From Radiobacillus kanasensis (GTDB lineage Bacteria; Bacillota; Bacilli; Bacillales; Amphibacillaceae): 64,000 nucleotides of DNA. The stretch spans positions 564,001 through 628,000 of the forward strand of contig NZ_CP088020.1 in NCBI RefSeq assembly GCF_021049245.1, written 5' to 3'. Both the position numbers and the translations under genes were made by a program. This document shows, piece by piece, positions 28,617-38,077 of this stretch; within the stretch, counting starts at the first letter, position 1, and each line of letters opens with the position of its first letter. The notes beneath the pieces were generated by a model, which saw only the letters and a list, made by a program, of their open reading frames with translations, made no database searches and was not told where the DNA came from.

Positions 28617-30908
28617 ATGACTACGATTATTAGTTCTAACCTTGGGTATCCAAGAATTGGAGAAAAAAGACAATGGAAATACGCACTCGAACAATATTGG
28701 AATCAAACTATTTCACAAGAGGAGTTTATTCGTCAAACAGATCAAATTAGATTAGACAACTTAAAAAAGCAAAAATATATTGGTATCGATCTTATTCCTA
28801 CCGGAGACTTTTCTTTTTACGACCATGTTTTGGATACATCTGTTATGTTTGGAATTGTCCCTAAGCGATTTCCATATCAGGGTGGAAAGGTAGACTTAGA
28901 TACTTACTTCTCGATAGCAAGAGGTACGAAGGATGCTGTAGCATCGGAAATCACCAAATGGTTTAACACGAATTATCATTACATTGTCCCTGAATTACAG
29001 GATGCTTCTCTTACTTTGACTAGCAACCGACCATTAGAACTGTTTAAGGAAGCAAAAGAACAGTTCGGAATTCATACCAAGCCCGTCCTATTAGGGCCTA
29101 TAACTTTTCTTCAATTAGCAAAGGGGTATAAGGAATCGGACTTTGGCAAATTATTAGAAGCCTTAACGCCTCTTTATATCCAAATCCTTCAAGAGTTACA
29201 AGAGGAAGGTGCGACTTGGGTGCAAATCGACGAACCGATATTTGCTACAAATCTATCGGATGAAGTACTGCATGATGCCCATTTAGCATACGAGAAGATT
29301 AGGGAAGCGGCTCCGGGTATTCAGCTACTGTTACAAACTTACTTCGGAAAAGTAACGAATTACAAGGAAGTCGTTTCTTTACCAGTAAAAGCCATCGGAC
29401 TTGATTTTATCCTTGGAGATGCCTTCTCCCAAATCAAAGCATACGGATTTCCGAAGGATAAGGTGCTTGCAGCGGGAATTATTAACGGGCGAAACGTGTG
29501 GCGTACGGATTTAAATAAGAGCTTACAGTTATTAGAGGAAATCAAGCAGGCTATAGAGAGTGAGACGATCATCATTCAACCCTCTTCTTCTTTGTTACAT
29601 GTGCCAGTTACGAAAAGATTAGAAACAGAATTAGATCCAATTATTCAAGGAGGGCTTTCCTTTGCCGATGAGAAGCTTGTTGAGATTGTCACCCTTGCTA
29701 AAGGATTAGAATATGGAAAAGAGGCCATTCAACAAGATTTAGAGAATAATACACAATCTCTTATTCAATTCAATCAATCTGCGTTTAAAAGAAATGAACA
29801 AGTACAAAAGGACGTGGAGGAACTGACAAAGGATAGTGCTGATCGCGGATTATCTTTTGTAGATCGAATTGCTTTACAAAAACGAAGATTAAAGTTGCCT
29901 GTCCTTCCTACAACAACAATAGGTAGCTTACCACAAACCAAGGAACTGAAGGAAACTCGAACTCGCTATCGAAAAGGCGAAATATCCGTAACGGATTACG
30001 AACATTTTATTCAACAATTAATTAAAAAATGGATTAAGATTCAAGAGGATTTAGAATTAGATGTACTCGTACATGGGGAATTTGAACGGACAGATATGGT
30101 TGAGTATTTCGGGGAGAAGCTAGAAGGATTTGTCGTCACCAAATTTGGATGGGTTCAGTCCTACGGATCCCGATGTGTTAAGCCACCATTAGTAGTCGGG
30201 GATGTGTCCTTCGATCAACCGATGACAGTAAAAGAGACAGTATATGCACAATCACTGACCGACAAACCGGTAAAAGGCATGTTGACAGGTCCAACCACGA
30301 TTCTTAATTGGTCCTTTGTTCCAGACGATATACCTCGTGTTACGATTTTAAATCAAGTAGCTCTCGCTCTAAAAAAAGAGGTAGAGTTGTTAGAAGAGAA
30401 TGGTATTAAAATCATACAAATCGATGAACCTGCACTTCGGGAAGGATTGCCCTTGGACAGAAATACTTGGCAAAACTACTTAGAGTCAGCTGTGTATGCT
30501 TTTCGTTTAACCACTTCGTCTGTTCAGCCCGACACACAAATTCATACACATATGTGTTACTCAAACTTTCAAGATATTTTTGAAACAATTGATCAACTAG
30601 ACGCGGACGTTATTTCTATTGAGACATCCAGAAGTCATGGCGAGCTCCTATCTACTTTTAAAGAAAACACATACAAAAAAGATATTGGTCTAGGAGTTTA
30701 CGATATTCATAGTCCTCGTATTCCGAGCTCACAAGAATTAAACCATAATATCGAAAATGCTTTATCGATTATCCCTGCTGAACAATTTTGGATCAACCCA
30801 GACTGTGGCTTAAAAACTAGAAAAACTAACGAAACCATCTCTGCATTAAAGGTGATGGTTCAAGCAGCTAAAGAATTAAGACAAAGCTTGTTACTGCAAC
30901 CGAAATAA
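28617..30908 (+). CDS. metE: Cobalamin-independent methionine synthase
   Basis: 763 residues, the normal MetE length. The amino half starts [21 protein letters not shown]. The carboxyl half has [33 protein letters not shown], and the zinc-ligand region HTHMCYSNF with NPDCGLKTR near the end. It transfers the methyl group from 5-methyltetrahydropteroyl-triglutamate to homocysteine. AGAGGAGG precedes the ATG at 28617, 34 bases after yitJ, so both are in one SAM-regulated transcript: yitJ makes the methyl donor and metE uses it. Confidence 0.96.
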   Translation: MTTIISSNLGYPRIGEKRQWKYALEQYWNQTISQEEFIRQTDQIRLDNLKKQKYIGIDLIPTGDFSFYDHVLDTSVMFGIVPKRFPYQGGKVDLDTYFSIARGTKDAVASEITKWFNTNYHYIVPELQDASLTLTSNRPLELFKEAKEQFGIHTKPVLLGPITFLQLAKGYKESDFGKLLEALTPLYIQILQELQEEGATWVQIDEPIFATNLSDEVLHDAHLAYEKIREAAPGIQLLLQTYFGKVTNYKEVVSLPVKAIGLDFILGDAFSQIKAYGFPKDKVLAAGIINGRNVWRTDLNKSLQLLEEIKQAIESETIIIQPSSSLLHVPVTKRLETELDPIIQGGLSFADEKLVEIVTLAKGLEYGKEAIQQDLENNTQSLIQFNQSAFKRNEQVQKDVEELTKDSADRGLSFVDRIALQKRRLKLPVLPTTTIGSLPQTKELKETRTRYRKGEISVTDYEHFIQQLIKKWIKIQEDLELDVLVHGEFERTDMVEYFGEKLEGFVVTKFGWVQSYGSRCVKPPLVVGDVSFDQPMTVKETVYAQSLTDKPVKGMLTGPTTILNWSFVPDDIPRVTILNQVALALKKEVELLEENGIKIIQIDEPALREGLPLDRNTWQNYLESAVYAFRLTTSSVQPDTQIHTHMCYSNFQDIFETIDQLDADVISIETSRSHGELLSTFKENTYKKDIGLGVYDIHSPRIPSSQELNHNIENALSIIPAEQFWINPDCGLKTRKTNETISALKVMVQAAKELRQSLLLQPK

Positions 30909-31024
30909 TAGTGAGAGATGGATATTGTCTTACAGTATAAGGAGTGGGTGTCCTAAATGTCTAGCTTTTGGCGGCACCTTCTTTATATTTGACACAGGCA
31001 CTGTGGAATTTGCCTACGGTTAAA

Positions 31025-31150
31025 TTACACGGTTCTAATAATTCACCAGAAAACAAATCGGTAGAAGGTGAAAAGATTAATGAAACAGTAGAATAGGAGG
31101 AAACTCGAGAGGAGCATGGGGAAAGATTAGAGAGTGGCATATTTTCTTAT
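31025..31150 (+). pseudogene. Fragment of a lipoprotein-like linker (paralogue of 18175)
   Basis: One frame reads NSPENKSVEGEKINETVE, a TAG, then EETREEHGERLESGIF. It parallels EEETQEERAERLESGIL and the preceding NSSEFSQVEEKDAK of the lipoprotein at 18175-18738. The signal peptide and main domain are gone. A small piece of a lost duplicate. Confidence 0.6.
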
Positions 31151-31159
31151 ATCTTCCCC

Positions 31160-31690
31160 CTATGGCTCCTCCACCATCTTTCCTCTATCCATATCTAATC
31201 CTTTAGTCCAATCAGTCAATCCAATTTTAAGTAGCTTGTCCGCTGCTTCAGCAGGGCTCATTTCAAATCCACTTTTCACCCAAAAACTTAAATATCCGAT
31301 TGTACCAAAACTTGCGAATATGGCGTAGTCTTGGTCATGGAATGCTTCCATCAAACGGGTTGCTAGCTTGTTTGATAGTTGTCGTGCAGCCTTAGCATCA
31401 GTGAATTCCACCTCATAAAAGGAACGATAAGTAAAAATATGTTCACATAAATAATGTGTGACCGGTTTCCCCCATTGGTAAAAACTTGTTTCGTAAAAAG
31501 ACAAAAACTGACCATTTAAAGACCATCTCACATCTTCCATTAGTTCATATTTATCTGCAAAATGTAAATAAAACGTTGAGCGGGAAAAGCCTGCTTTTTG
31601 AATAATTTGTTTTACTGTTAAATCCTCAAACTTTTTCTCATAAAGTAACTGTAAAAATGCTTCAATGATCGTTTCTTTAGCGTTGCTCAT
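31160..31690 (-). CDS. TetR/AcrR-family transcriptional regulator
   Basis: About 176 residues. The amino-terminal helix-turn-helix is KETIIEAFLQLLYEKKFEDL...IIQKAGFSRSTFYLHFADKYEL (residues 4-50), and an all-helical ligand domain follows. AGAGGAG lies at the right distance from the ATG at 31690, so the longer start at 31711 is not used. It is divergent from the short-chain dehydrogenase at 31789, its likely target. Signal unknown. Confidence 0.85.
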   Translation of the reverse strand: MSNAKETIIEAFLQLLYEKKFEDLTVKQIIQKAGFSRSTFYLHFADKYELMEDVRWSLNGQFLSFYETSFYQWGKPVTHYLCEHIFTYRSFYEVEFTDAKAARQLSNKLATRLMEAFHDQDYAIFASFGTIGYLSFWVKSGFEMSPAEAADKLLKIGLTDWTKGLDMDRGKMVEEP

Positions 31691-31788
31691 TTGTGACACT
31701 CCTCTAGACACTTTAGGGCAAAATGTCTCGTTATTTTTGCTGTGAAAGGGATTACAATAATGTTATATCAAGTTAGGAGGGTATAATC

Positions 31789-32610
31789 ATGACAAGACAC
31801 GTTTATGTAATCACAGGTGGATCTGGTGGTATGGGTAAAGCGACTGCTGAACTAGTCGGCAAAAAAGGGACTGTATTATTAGCCGACATTTCTGAAGAGC
31901 GTTTAATTCAAGCAAAAGAAGAATTAGCTGCCAAAGGTATTACAGATGTACATTACCAAACCGTTGATATAACCTCAAAAGAAAATATTGCTGCATTAGC
32001 GAAAAAAGCATCTGAACTAGGTACATTAAAAGGGTTAGTTCACACTGCTGGCCTATCACCAACAATGGCGGATTCTAGACGCATAACGGAAGTGAATTTA
32101 GTTGGTACAGGAATCGTTTTAGATGCCTTCCTTCCAATTGCAACACAAGGTACTGCTACGGTGGTTATTTCGTCTATGAGTGGGCATATGGCACCTCGGC
32201 AAGGTCCATATACCGAGGTCTTAAAACAACCATTAGCTGAAAACGTTGTGGAAACCATGGAGCAATTTACACAAGGTGAATCAGGTACAGCATATAGTTT
32301 ATCAAAATTAGGTGTCCTTTTGATTGTTGAAGATCAAGTATGGGCTTGGGGCGAAAAAGGTGCTCGGATTACATCCGTCTCTCCTGGTACAATCAACACA
32401 CCAATGGGGCGTCAAGAAGCTTCTCAACAAGAGCAAATGAAAGTGATGCTTGATAACACACCTTTACAACGTGAAGGCGAAGCTTCTGAAATTGCAACAG
32501 CTGTTGAGTTCCTACTCAGTGACGCAGCTTCCTATATTACAGGTACAGACCTGCGTGTAGATGGCGGTACAGTCGCAAATTTAAATCGACTTCAAACGTT
32601 ACAAAAATAA
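31789..32610 (+). CDS. Short-chain dehydrogenase/reductase
   Basis: 273 residues with the classical SDR Rossmann motif TGGSGGMGK (TGxxxGxG), the NAG-like position altered to HTAGLS, catalytic SSMSGH...YSLSK (Ser and YxxxK), and VSPGTINTPMG. The segment between Ser and Tyr is longer than usual (about 35 residues with LKQPLAENVVETMEQF), which suggests an atypical substrate pocket. It should be a NAD(P)-dependent oxidoreductase. AGGAGGGT precedes the ATG. Regulated most likely by the divergent TetR protein. Confidence 0.85.
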   Translation: MTRHVYVITGGSGGMGKATAELVGKKGTVLLADISEERLIQAKEELAAKGITDVHYQTVDITSKENIAALAKKASELGTLKGLVHTAGLSPTMADSRRITEVNLVGTGIVLDAFLPIATQGTATVVISSMSGHMAPRQGPYTEVLKQPLAENVVETMEQFTQGESGTAYSLSKLGVLLIVEDQVWAWGEKGARITSVSPGTINTPMGRQEASQQEQMKVMLDNTPLQREGEASEIATAVEFLLSDAASYITGTDLRVDGGTVANLNRLQTLQK

Positions 32611-32640
32611 ACATGTAAATAAAAAGGGATATATTCAAAA

Positions 32641-32679
32641 GCGTCAAAATGCTGTCAGCCAACATTTTGACGTTTTTTT
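32641..32679 (+). terminator. Intrinsic terminator after the SDR gene
   Basis: CGTCAAAATG and CATTTTGACG pair and are followed by seven T. Confidence 0.9.
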
Positions 32680-32843
32680 GTTTACCAAATGGAATTAATA
32701 GATTCTCGTTCGCCTCGTTTCGACAAAAACCGGGGCGTGACAGGCACCGTGAAACTATTATAAAAAAAGGTAATGAATATTTTTTTATAACATGTTAGTT
32801 TCGAAATATACCAAATATTAGTTATAGAAAGGAAAATGAAAAG

Positions 32844-33296
32844 ATGGAAATGAAAGTCGAAACACTTCCGAAACAGCGTATTGTCTTTGTACGTCAAATT
32901 GGTCCTTATGGTCCTTCTAACATGCAAGCCATGGAAAAGTTAAAGAAATGGGCTGAGGAGAACAATCTTACTAATTCAGCAACCATATTCGGAGTTCCAC
33001 AAGATAATCCAGAAATAACACGTCCTGAAAACTGCAGGTACGACGCTTGTATTGCCATTTCAAAGGACTATCAAATGGATGATTCCGTTAGCGAAGGAGA
33101 ACTTTCGGGTGGGGAATATGCGGTCTTCAAAGTCAAGCATACAGCTGATGATGTCCAAAAAGCTTGGGATGAAATTTTCCCAGCTATACAGAACAGCGGA
33201 TATCAGATGGACAACAAACCGATTATAGAAAGATACACCGGTGAAATGGTTAACAACGATTATTGCGAATTATGTGTGCCAGTAAAATCGTTATAG
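32844..33296 (+). CDS. GyrI-like small-molecule-binding protein
   Basis: 150 residues matching the stand-alone GyrI/SbmC (AraC effector-binding) domain: VETLPKQRIVFVRQIGPYG at the start, FGVPQDNPEIT, RYDACIAIS, GGEYAVFKVKH and a final ERYTGEMVNNDYCELCVPVK. In E. coli SbmC protects gyrase from inhibitors; Bacillus versions probably bind or sequester hydrophobic compounds. An AAAGGAAAATGAAAAG site precedes the ATG. It stands alone. Confidence 0.85.
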   Translation: MEMKVETLPKQRIVFVRQIGPYGPSNMQAMEKLKKWAEENNLTNSATIFGVPQDNPEITRPENCRYDACIAISKDYQMDDSVSEGELSGGEYAVFKVKHTADDVQKAWDEIFPAIQNSGYQMDNKPIIERYTGEMVNNDYCELCVPVKSL

Positions 33297-33355
33297 TGAG
33301 TTGATTTAACTTCAGTACTTTTACTTAAACTGTTCAAGATAACACTCTTACTAGT

Positions 33356-33401
33356 GTTAGACCCACAGAGAGGGTTGTAATAGACGTTCTGTGGGTCTAA
33401 C
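33356..33401. terminator. Perfect 14-base inverted repeat after the GyrI-like gene
   Basis: GTTAGACCCACAGA and TCTGTGGGTCTAAC pair exactly around 18 bases. The T run after it is weak, so it is a probable but not certain terminator. Confidence 0.55.
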
Positions 33402-33807
33402 AACCTGGTTTTCTCATATACATTTCAGCCAATGGAAAAAACGAATCAACATTTTCTGGGAAAATTTCTAGCTCCATCTCTACCTTTTCCGTATTGATAG
33501 AAACATTTTTTCGACCACACGTTTAGCATTTGGTGGGGGGAGTTTAATCTTGTAAATGGTTTTTTGCATACTTACCTGATAACGAACTTATTGTAGAGGA
33601 TTCTCCTATATTGGAAATGTCCTAATCTGTTAGCGCTAAAATTTGAAATGGATTAATTTGTGAATTGGCACCATTATTTACCCTTTCTTATATAGATATA
33701 ACGTATCTATTCTATCAGAAGGGGTATATCTTTTAGGCCTTATCTTGAGTAGATTTCAATGTTAAAATCTTTGGTTATTGTTATAATGTAAGTAGACATT
33801 CTATCCT
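33402..33807. other. Gene-free stretch
   Basis: No gene or strong structure is seen; the AT-rich part near 33680-33800 probably holds the promoter of the next operon. Confidence 0.4.
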
Positions 33808-33823
33808 AAAGGATGTGAGTACA

Positions 33824-34384
33824 GTGAGCTTGGAAAAGGTGACAAAAGAGATCTTTATAGAAATTCTAGAAGTTCTCGATAAAAAACTTCAAGATAATAA
33901 ATTAGAACTTACACTAAATATATATGGTGGGACTGTCATGATGGCTTGCTTTGATGCTAGACCGGCAACAAAAGATGTTGATGCCTTATTTGACACATCT
34001 CCGATAATTGACAACATACTAGTAGAAATTGCTGAAACTTTCAATTTAGATAAGAACTGGATTAATCAAGATATTAGAGAACCATTGAGGCATATCAAGA
34101 ATGAAAATTTGAAAGAAGTCTATACGTTCAAAAGTCTTAAGGTGCTAGCACCAAGTGCAGAACAGATGTTAGCAATGAAAATATTGTCTGCAAGACCAGA
34201 ACCATATAGAGACTTTAATGACGCAGAGTATTTAATTGAATTTTTAGGGATTGAAACACTGGAGGAAGTTCTTAATATATTTAATAATTATGTTGGAAGG
34301 AAATATTTGCAGGAGAGACAGAAAGTATTTTTAAATTATGTTGGAAAGGATTTGAATAAGTCTTGGAAAGAATTTTCAATATAA
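33824..34384 (+). CDS. Nucleotidyltransferase-like protein (DUF6036/AbiEii-like)
   Basis: About 186 residues. The region YGGTVMMACFDARPATKDVDALF has the GG-x-hydrophobic, R-x-T-x-DxD pattern of nucleotidyltransferase-fold proteins of the AbiEii/DUF6036 sort. Later LKVLAPSAEQMLAMKILSARP is typical of the same group and RDFNDAEYLIEFLGI follows. Some relatives are toxins or antitoxins that modify tRNA or proteins. The start is uncertain: GTG at 33815 is too close to AAAGGA, GTG at 33824 is better placed. It overlaps the next gene, so both form one operon. Whether it is catalytically active cannot be told. Confidence 0.7.
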   Translation: MSLEKVTKEIFIEILEVLDKKLQDNKLELTLNIYGGTVMMACFDARPATKDVDALFDTSPIIDNILVEIAETFNLDKNWINQDIREPLRHIKNENLKEVYTFKSLKVLAPSAEQMLAMKILSARPEPYRDFNDAEYLIEFLGIETLEEVLNIFNNYVGRKYLQERQKVFLNYVGKDLNKSWKEFSI

Positions 34385-34740
34385 TTAAGGCTCAGGATTT
34401 TAATTTTGCTTTAACGAATTTACTTATTGATTTGCATTCGAGTAACTATCAAAAGTACTTCGAGGAACTTTGGTTTGATGAAAATAATATAGGAAAGCTC
34501 AGTAAGGAAGAGCTGGATAAGTTGACGAAGCTTGCGGCAGTTATTGAATACGTTGGAAATAGACAGCCAGGAGCGAAATTATATGATTGGATTTATTTAG
34601 AAAAGTTAAGATTAGAAGCCCCTTATACACCTGGACTTGAGGGAGACGGCTTCCAAAGAGTTAAACGGATATTTTCAGCACCAAGGGAATTCTCAATAAG
34701 AAATGTATTCTTTGAAGAAGAAACTCTAAAACCAATTTGA
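34363..34740 (+). CDS. Unknown partner of the nucleotidyltransferase-like gene
   Basis: 125 residues, mostly helical, starting at a TTG inside the end of the preceding gene (22-base overlap) with AAAGGA upstream. No domain is recognised; a motif AAVIEYVGNRQPGAKLYDWIYLEKLRLEAPYTP stands out. The strict overlap indicates coupled translation and a functional pair. By position it could be the antitoxin or a helical partner of the first protein, but no evidence decides that. Confidence 0.6.
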   Translation: MERIFNIIKAQDFNFALTNLLIDLHSSNYQKYFEELWFDENNIGKLSKEELDKLTKLAAVIEYVGNRQPGAKLYDWIYLEKLRLEAPYTPGLEGDGFQRVKRIFSAPREFSIRNVFFEEETLKPI

Positions 34741-34749
34741 TAAGTTGTT

Positions 34750-34784
34750 AAAACCGGAAGTCTTCTGAAGGCTTCCGGTTTTTT
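34750..34784 (+). terminator. Intrinsic terminator of the two-gene operon
   Basis: AAAACCGGAAG and CTTCCGGTTTT pair around TCTTCTGAAGG and are followed by a T run. Confidence 0.9.
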
Positions 34785-35198
34785 GTTCAAGATGAGCGGC
34801 AATAAAAACTGGCCATTTTGTCAGAACAATCATCATTTATACGCTTTATATGCGAATGAAAAGGGGAAAGAGGTAATGATAATCGTCTTTTGCGGATCTG
34901 GGCATTAATAGAACCAGTTTGCAGTGCGTTACAGATTCTACAATCCTCCTTGAGAAAACAACCTCCTATTCATAAAGGTTTTCCTCCATTTTGTGAGGAT
35001 ACAATACTATATGGAGAAGTTCCACTTTCTGTATAAGATAATAATCTATTATAGAAAGAAATAGATAGAAAGCGGACAGAAAATGTTTTTACCTAGGAAA
35101 TAGTATATGGGCAAATTAAAGGTGAGCAAAGGAAGGGGAGCTCTGTCGAATTGTTAGCTTAATAACAAAAATAGCTCAGCCTCATAAAGCTGAACTAA
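34785..35198. other. Gene-free stretch
   Basis: No coding region or structure is supported between the terminator and the Spo0E-like gene. Confidence 0.4.
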
Positions 35199-35372
35199 TT
35201 ATCTTGATCTCATTTGAAAATCTAGAATGAGTTTATCTAATTCTTGACTTAATGATATCGTTAAAGGGTGGTCTAACCCTAAGTCCATCCCACATTTAAT
35301 CATATCACTTTTTAACAGCTCAATATGATAAAGCAATTCTTCTTCTGCGTATGTTCGTTTTGCTAAGTCCAT
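35199..35372 (-). CDS. Spo0E-family aspartyl-phosphate phosphatase
   Basis: A 57-residue gene, too short for routine calling. The protein is two helices: EEELLYHIELLKSDMIKCGMDLGLDHPLTISLSQELDKLILDFQ with the family signature S-Q-E-L-D. Spo0E, YisI and YnzD proteins dephosphorylate Spo0A-phosphate and delay sporulation. AAAGGAAG precedes the ATG at 35372. The specific signal that controls it is unknown. Function rests on the motif alone. Confidence 0.85.
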   Translation of the reverse strand: MDLAKRTYAEEELLYHIELLKSDMIKCGMDLGLDHPLTISLSQELDKLILDFQMRSR

Positions 35373-35545
35373 TACTAACTTCCTTTTAATATAAAAGTAT
35401 TATTAGGAAATTATACTAGAAAGATAGGTATTAAAGAATAGGAAGGATGTCCTAAAAATTAAATAAACCTACTTCACCGAAGCCAGGTAGCGCTGAAAAA
35501 AAAAGAGTCGAAAAGAACCACTCCTAAACCCTAGCTTTCAACATG

Positions 35546-35893
35546 TTAAGAACTCTTCTGTTTTTGTTTCTGTAGCATATGCAATGTATGCTTTGTACCC
35601 CAATCGTGCATCGCTTCTAGAATTGGCTCTAAACTTCGTCCATATTCTGTGATCGAATACTCCACTTTAGGAGGAACTTGAGGGTACACGACGCGTTCAA
35701 CAATATCCTCTTCCTCTAGTTCTCTTAGCTGCTTTGTTAACATTTTTTGTGTAATTCCGGGCATGCTACGTTTAAGTTCACTGAACCGTTTTGTCCCTTC
35801 CTGTAAAAGGTGGAGTAGAATAATCGGTTTCCACTTTCCAACCAATATATTTAATGCATTCTCAACACGACATTCTTCAGGTACCTTTTCCAT
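35546..35893 (-). CDS. HxlR-family transcriptional regulator
   Basis: 115 residues with the HxlR winged helix: [79 protein letters not shown] conserved early cysteine (residue 8) is the thiol sensor in HypR/YodB/CatR-type proteins that respond to quinones and aldehydes. It is divergent from the luciferase-like monooxygenase operon. The intergenic DNA has a palindrome GTATCTTTTTGGATAC (35909-35924) that may be its operator. Confidence 0.85.
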   Translation of the reverse strand: MEKVPEECRVENALNILVGKWKPIILLHLLQEGTKRFSELKRSMPGITQKMLTKQLRELEEEDIVERVVYPQVPPKVEYSITEYGRSLEPILEAMHDWGTKHTLHMLQKQKQKSS

Positions 35894-36073
35894 ATATTAC
35901 CCCTCCTAAGTATCTTTTTGGATACTATACCACATTTAAGTGCGTACTTATCTTATATGTTGATATACTCTATAATAATATTGTTTCCTCAAAAAGAAAA
36001 GTAGGGTAATACCGAAACGAGGTATTCCAGTGACATATAAAGCCTCAACGTAGAAAGGAAAGGTGAAGGATAT

Positions 36074-37132
36074 ATGGAAAAATATCGAATTAATCCAGAC
36101 AAAGGCTTAGAGTTTGGTATCTATACATTAGGGGATCACTTACCGAATCCCATAACTGGTGAACGAATTTCTGCAAAAGAGCGAGTTCATGAAATTATAG
36201 AATATGCAAAGCTTGCCGACCAGGCAGGATTGGACTTCTTTAGTGTCGGGGAAAGTCATCAGGACTATTTTGCGACACAAGCGCACTCTGTCGTTCTTTC
36301 TGCAATCGCACAAGCAACGGAAAATATTAAGATTGCAAGTTCTTCTACCATTATCAGTACATCAGACCCAGTCCGTGTGTATGAGGATTTTTCAACCATT
36401 GACTTAATCTCAGGTGGGCGTACAGAAATCGTTGCTGGGCGTGCTTCTCGAATTGGCTTATTCGAGTTGCTTGGTTATAATGTCCGAGACTATGAAGCGT
36501 TATTTGAAGAAAAGTTTGACCTATTAAGAAAAATTAACGAAGAGGATGTTGTGAACTGGAGTGGAGAATTTCGGGCACCGTTAAGAAATGCAGAAGTCAT
36601 TCCACGCCCTCAAAGTGGCTCTCTTCCGATTTGGCGCGCGGTAGGAGGTTCTCCTGGTAGTGCGATGAAAGCGGGCTATGCGGGAGTGCCGATGTTCATG
36701 GCTCACTTAGGTGGACCTGTTTCTATTTTTAAAAGAACGATTGATGCTTATCGAGAAGCAGCCGAAAGAGGGGGATTCAATCCAGCAGAGCTACCAGTTG
36801 CAACAGCTGGATTCTTCTATGCAGCAGAAACATCGCAGCAAGCCTTAAAAGATATGTATCCACATATCAACGAAGGAATGAAAAAGACGAACGGACAAGG
36901 ATTTCCGAAGCAGCACTTTGCTCAAGGTATCGATCCACAAAATGTGATGAACATTGGAAGTCCACAAGAAATCATTGAAAAGATCCTTTATCAGCACGAG
37001 CAGTTTGGGCATCAGCGTTATATCGCACAAATTGATTTCGGTGGTGTTCCATTTGAACGATTACAAAAAAACATCGAGTTGATTGCAACTGAAATCCTAC
37101 CTGCAATCCGAAAATATACAGCGAAAAAATAG
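36074..37132 (+). CDS. Luciferase-like flavin-dependent monooxygenase
   Basis: 352 residues, the usual size for LLM-class oxidoreductases. Seen are FGIYTLGDHLPNP at the start, GLDFFSVGESHQDYF, SDPVRVYEDFSTIDLISGGR(TE), and PIWRAVGGSPGSAMKAG near the flavin phosphate site. It should use reduced FMN and oxygen to oxidise an unknown substrate. The next gene, an FMN reductase 13 bases downstream, can provide FMNH2, so the two likely form a two-component system. AAAGGTGAAGG precedes the ATG. Control by the divergent HxlR protein is expected. Confidence 0.88.
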   Translation: MEKYRINPDKGLEFGIYTLGDHLPNPITGERISAKERVHEIIEYAKLADQAGLDFFSVGESHQDYFATQAHSVVLSAIAQATENIKIASSSTIISTSDPVRVYEDFSTIDLISGGRTEIVAGRASRIGLFELLGYNVRDYEALFEEKFDLLRKINEEDVVNWSGEFRAPLRNAEVIPRPQSGSLPIWRAVGGSPGSAMKAGYAGVPMFMAHLGGPVSIFKRTIDAYREAAERGGFNPAELPVATAGFFYAAETSQQALKDMYPHINEGMKKTNGQGFPKQHFAQGIDPQNVMNIGSPQEIIEKILYQHEQFGHQRYIAQIDFGGVPFERLQKNIELIATEILPAIRKYTAKK

Positions 37133-37145
37133 GAGGGACAGCTAG

Positions 37146-37712
37146 ATGAAAATCGTTGCACTATCTGGTTCAAATGTTGGGTCGAAAACTAGAACCGCTA
37201 TGAACTATACGGTAAAAGCCCTCGAGGAAAAATACCCGGAAGTAAATGTCGACTTAATCGATTTAGCAGAGTATGAGATGCAGTTTAGTGATGGTCGAAA
37301 TTATTTGGACTATGATGGAGATACAGGATATGTTACGAAAGCATTGATGGAAGCAGATGCTATCATCATAGGAACACCGATTTTCCAAGCCTCCATACCA
37401 GCGACTTTGAAAAATATTTTTGACTTACTTCCACAAAATGCTTTCCGAGACAAAGTGGTTAGCATGCTCGTAACAGCAGGTTCATCTAAACATTATTTAA
37501 TTGCCGAACAACAACTTAAACCGATTTTGGCGTATATGAAAGCGCAAATGGTCCAGACTTATGTGTTTATTGAAGAAACGGACTATTATATGAAAGAAAT
37601 TACCAACGAGGATGTCTTTTTCCGGATTGAGCGGTTAGTGGAGGATACGGTTGTATTAACGGAGACGTACCAAAGGATTAGGGAAGAAAAAGAAGCACAG
37701 TATGATTTTTAA
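37146..37712 (+). CDS. NADPH-dependent FMN reductase
   Basis: 188 residues of the flavodoxin-like NADPH-dependent FMN reductase family: IVALSGSNVGSKTRTAM for phosphate binding, ADAIIIGTPIFQASIPATLKNIFDLLP and SMLVTAGSSKHYL. It would supply reduced FMN to the monooxygenase encoded just upstream, as in SsuE/SsuD systems. AGGAGG precedes the ATG. Confidence 0.9.
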   Translation: MKIVALSGSNVGSKTRTAMNYTVKALEEKYPEVNVDLIDLAEYEMQFSDGRNYLDYDGDTGYVTKALMEADAIIIGTPIFQASIPATLKNIFDLLPQNAFRDKVVSMLVTAGSSKHYLIAEQQLKPILAYMKAQMVQTYVFIEETDYYMKEITNEDVFFRIERLVEDTVVLTETYQRIREEKEAQYDF

Positions 37713-37715
37713 GAA

Positions 37716-37759
37716 GAAAAGTCTAAGTCCTATTATAAGGGTTTAGACTTTTCGTTTTT
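37716..37759 (+). terminator. Intrinsic terminator of the monooxygenase operon
   Basis: GAAAAGTCTAA and TTTAGACTTTTC pair around about 16 bases, followed by GTTTTT. Confidence 0.85.
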
Positions 37760-38070
37760 CTATGGGATAGAGAATTAAAATGGAATGGATCGATTAGTGT
37801 TTTGAGATACATAAATATCAAACGAGGATGGATTTAACGCCCCATATTCGCGCAACTATAACGAAAGATCTGCACAAAAAGCGTTTAATAGAATGAATAA
37901 TATCTTTCAAGGATTATGAAGATTATTAGACAAGCAACTATTTTTAGAATATCACGTACAAGTTGCAACTAAGATACATAGAATGTTCTTAAGTTTGAAT
38001 GATTAGAAAAACAGTGAAAATAGGTCTCTTCCATCATAGCGGATCAATCTAAACTATGAAGGAGGTGTTG
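37760..38070. other. Gene-free stretch
   Basis: No intact gene or strong structure is supported here; the promoter of the following lipoprotein gene should lie in it. Confidence 0.4.
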
Positions 38071-38077
38071 AAATAAC

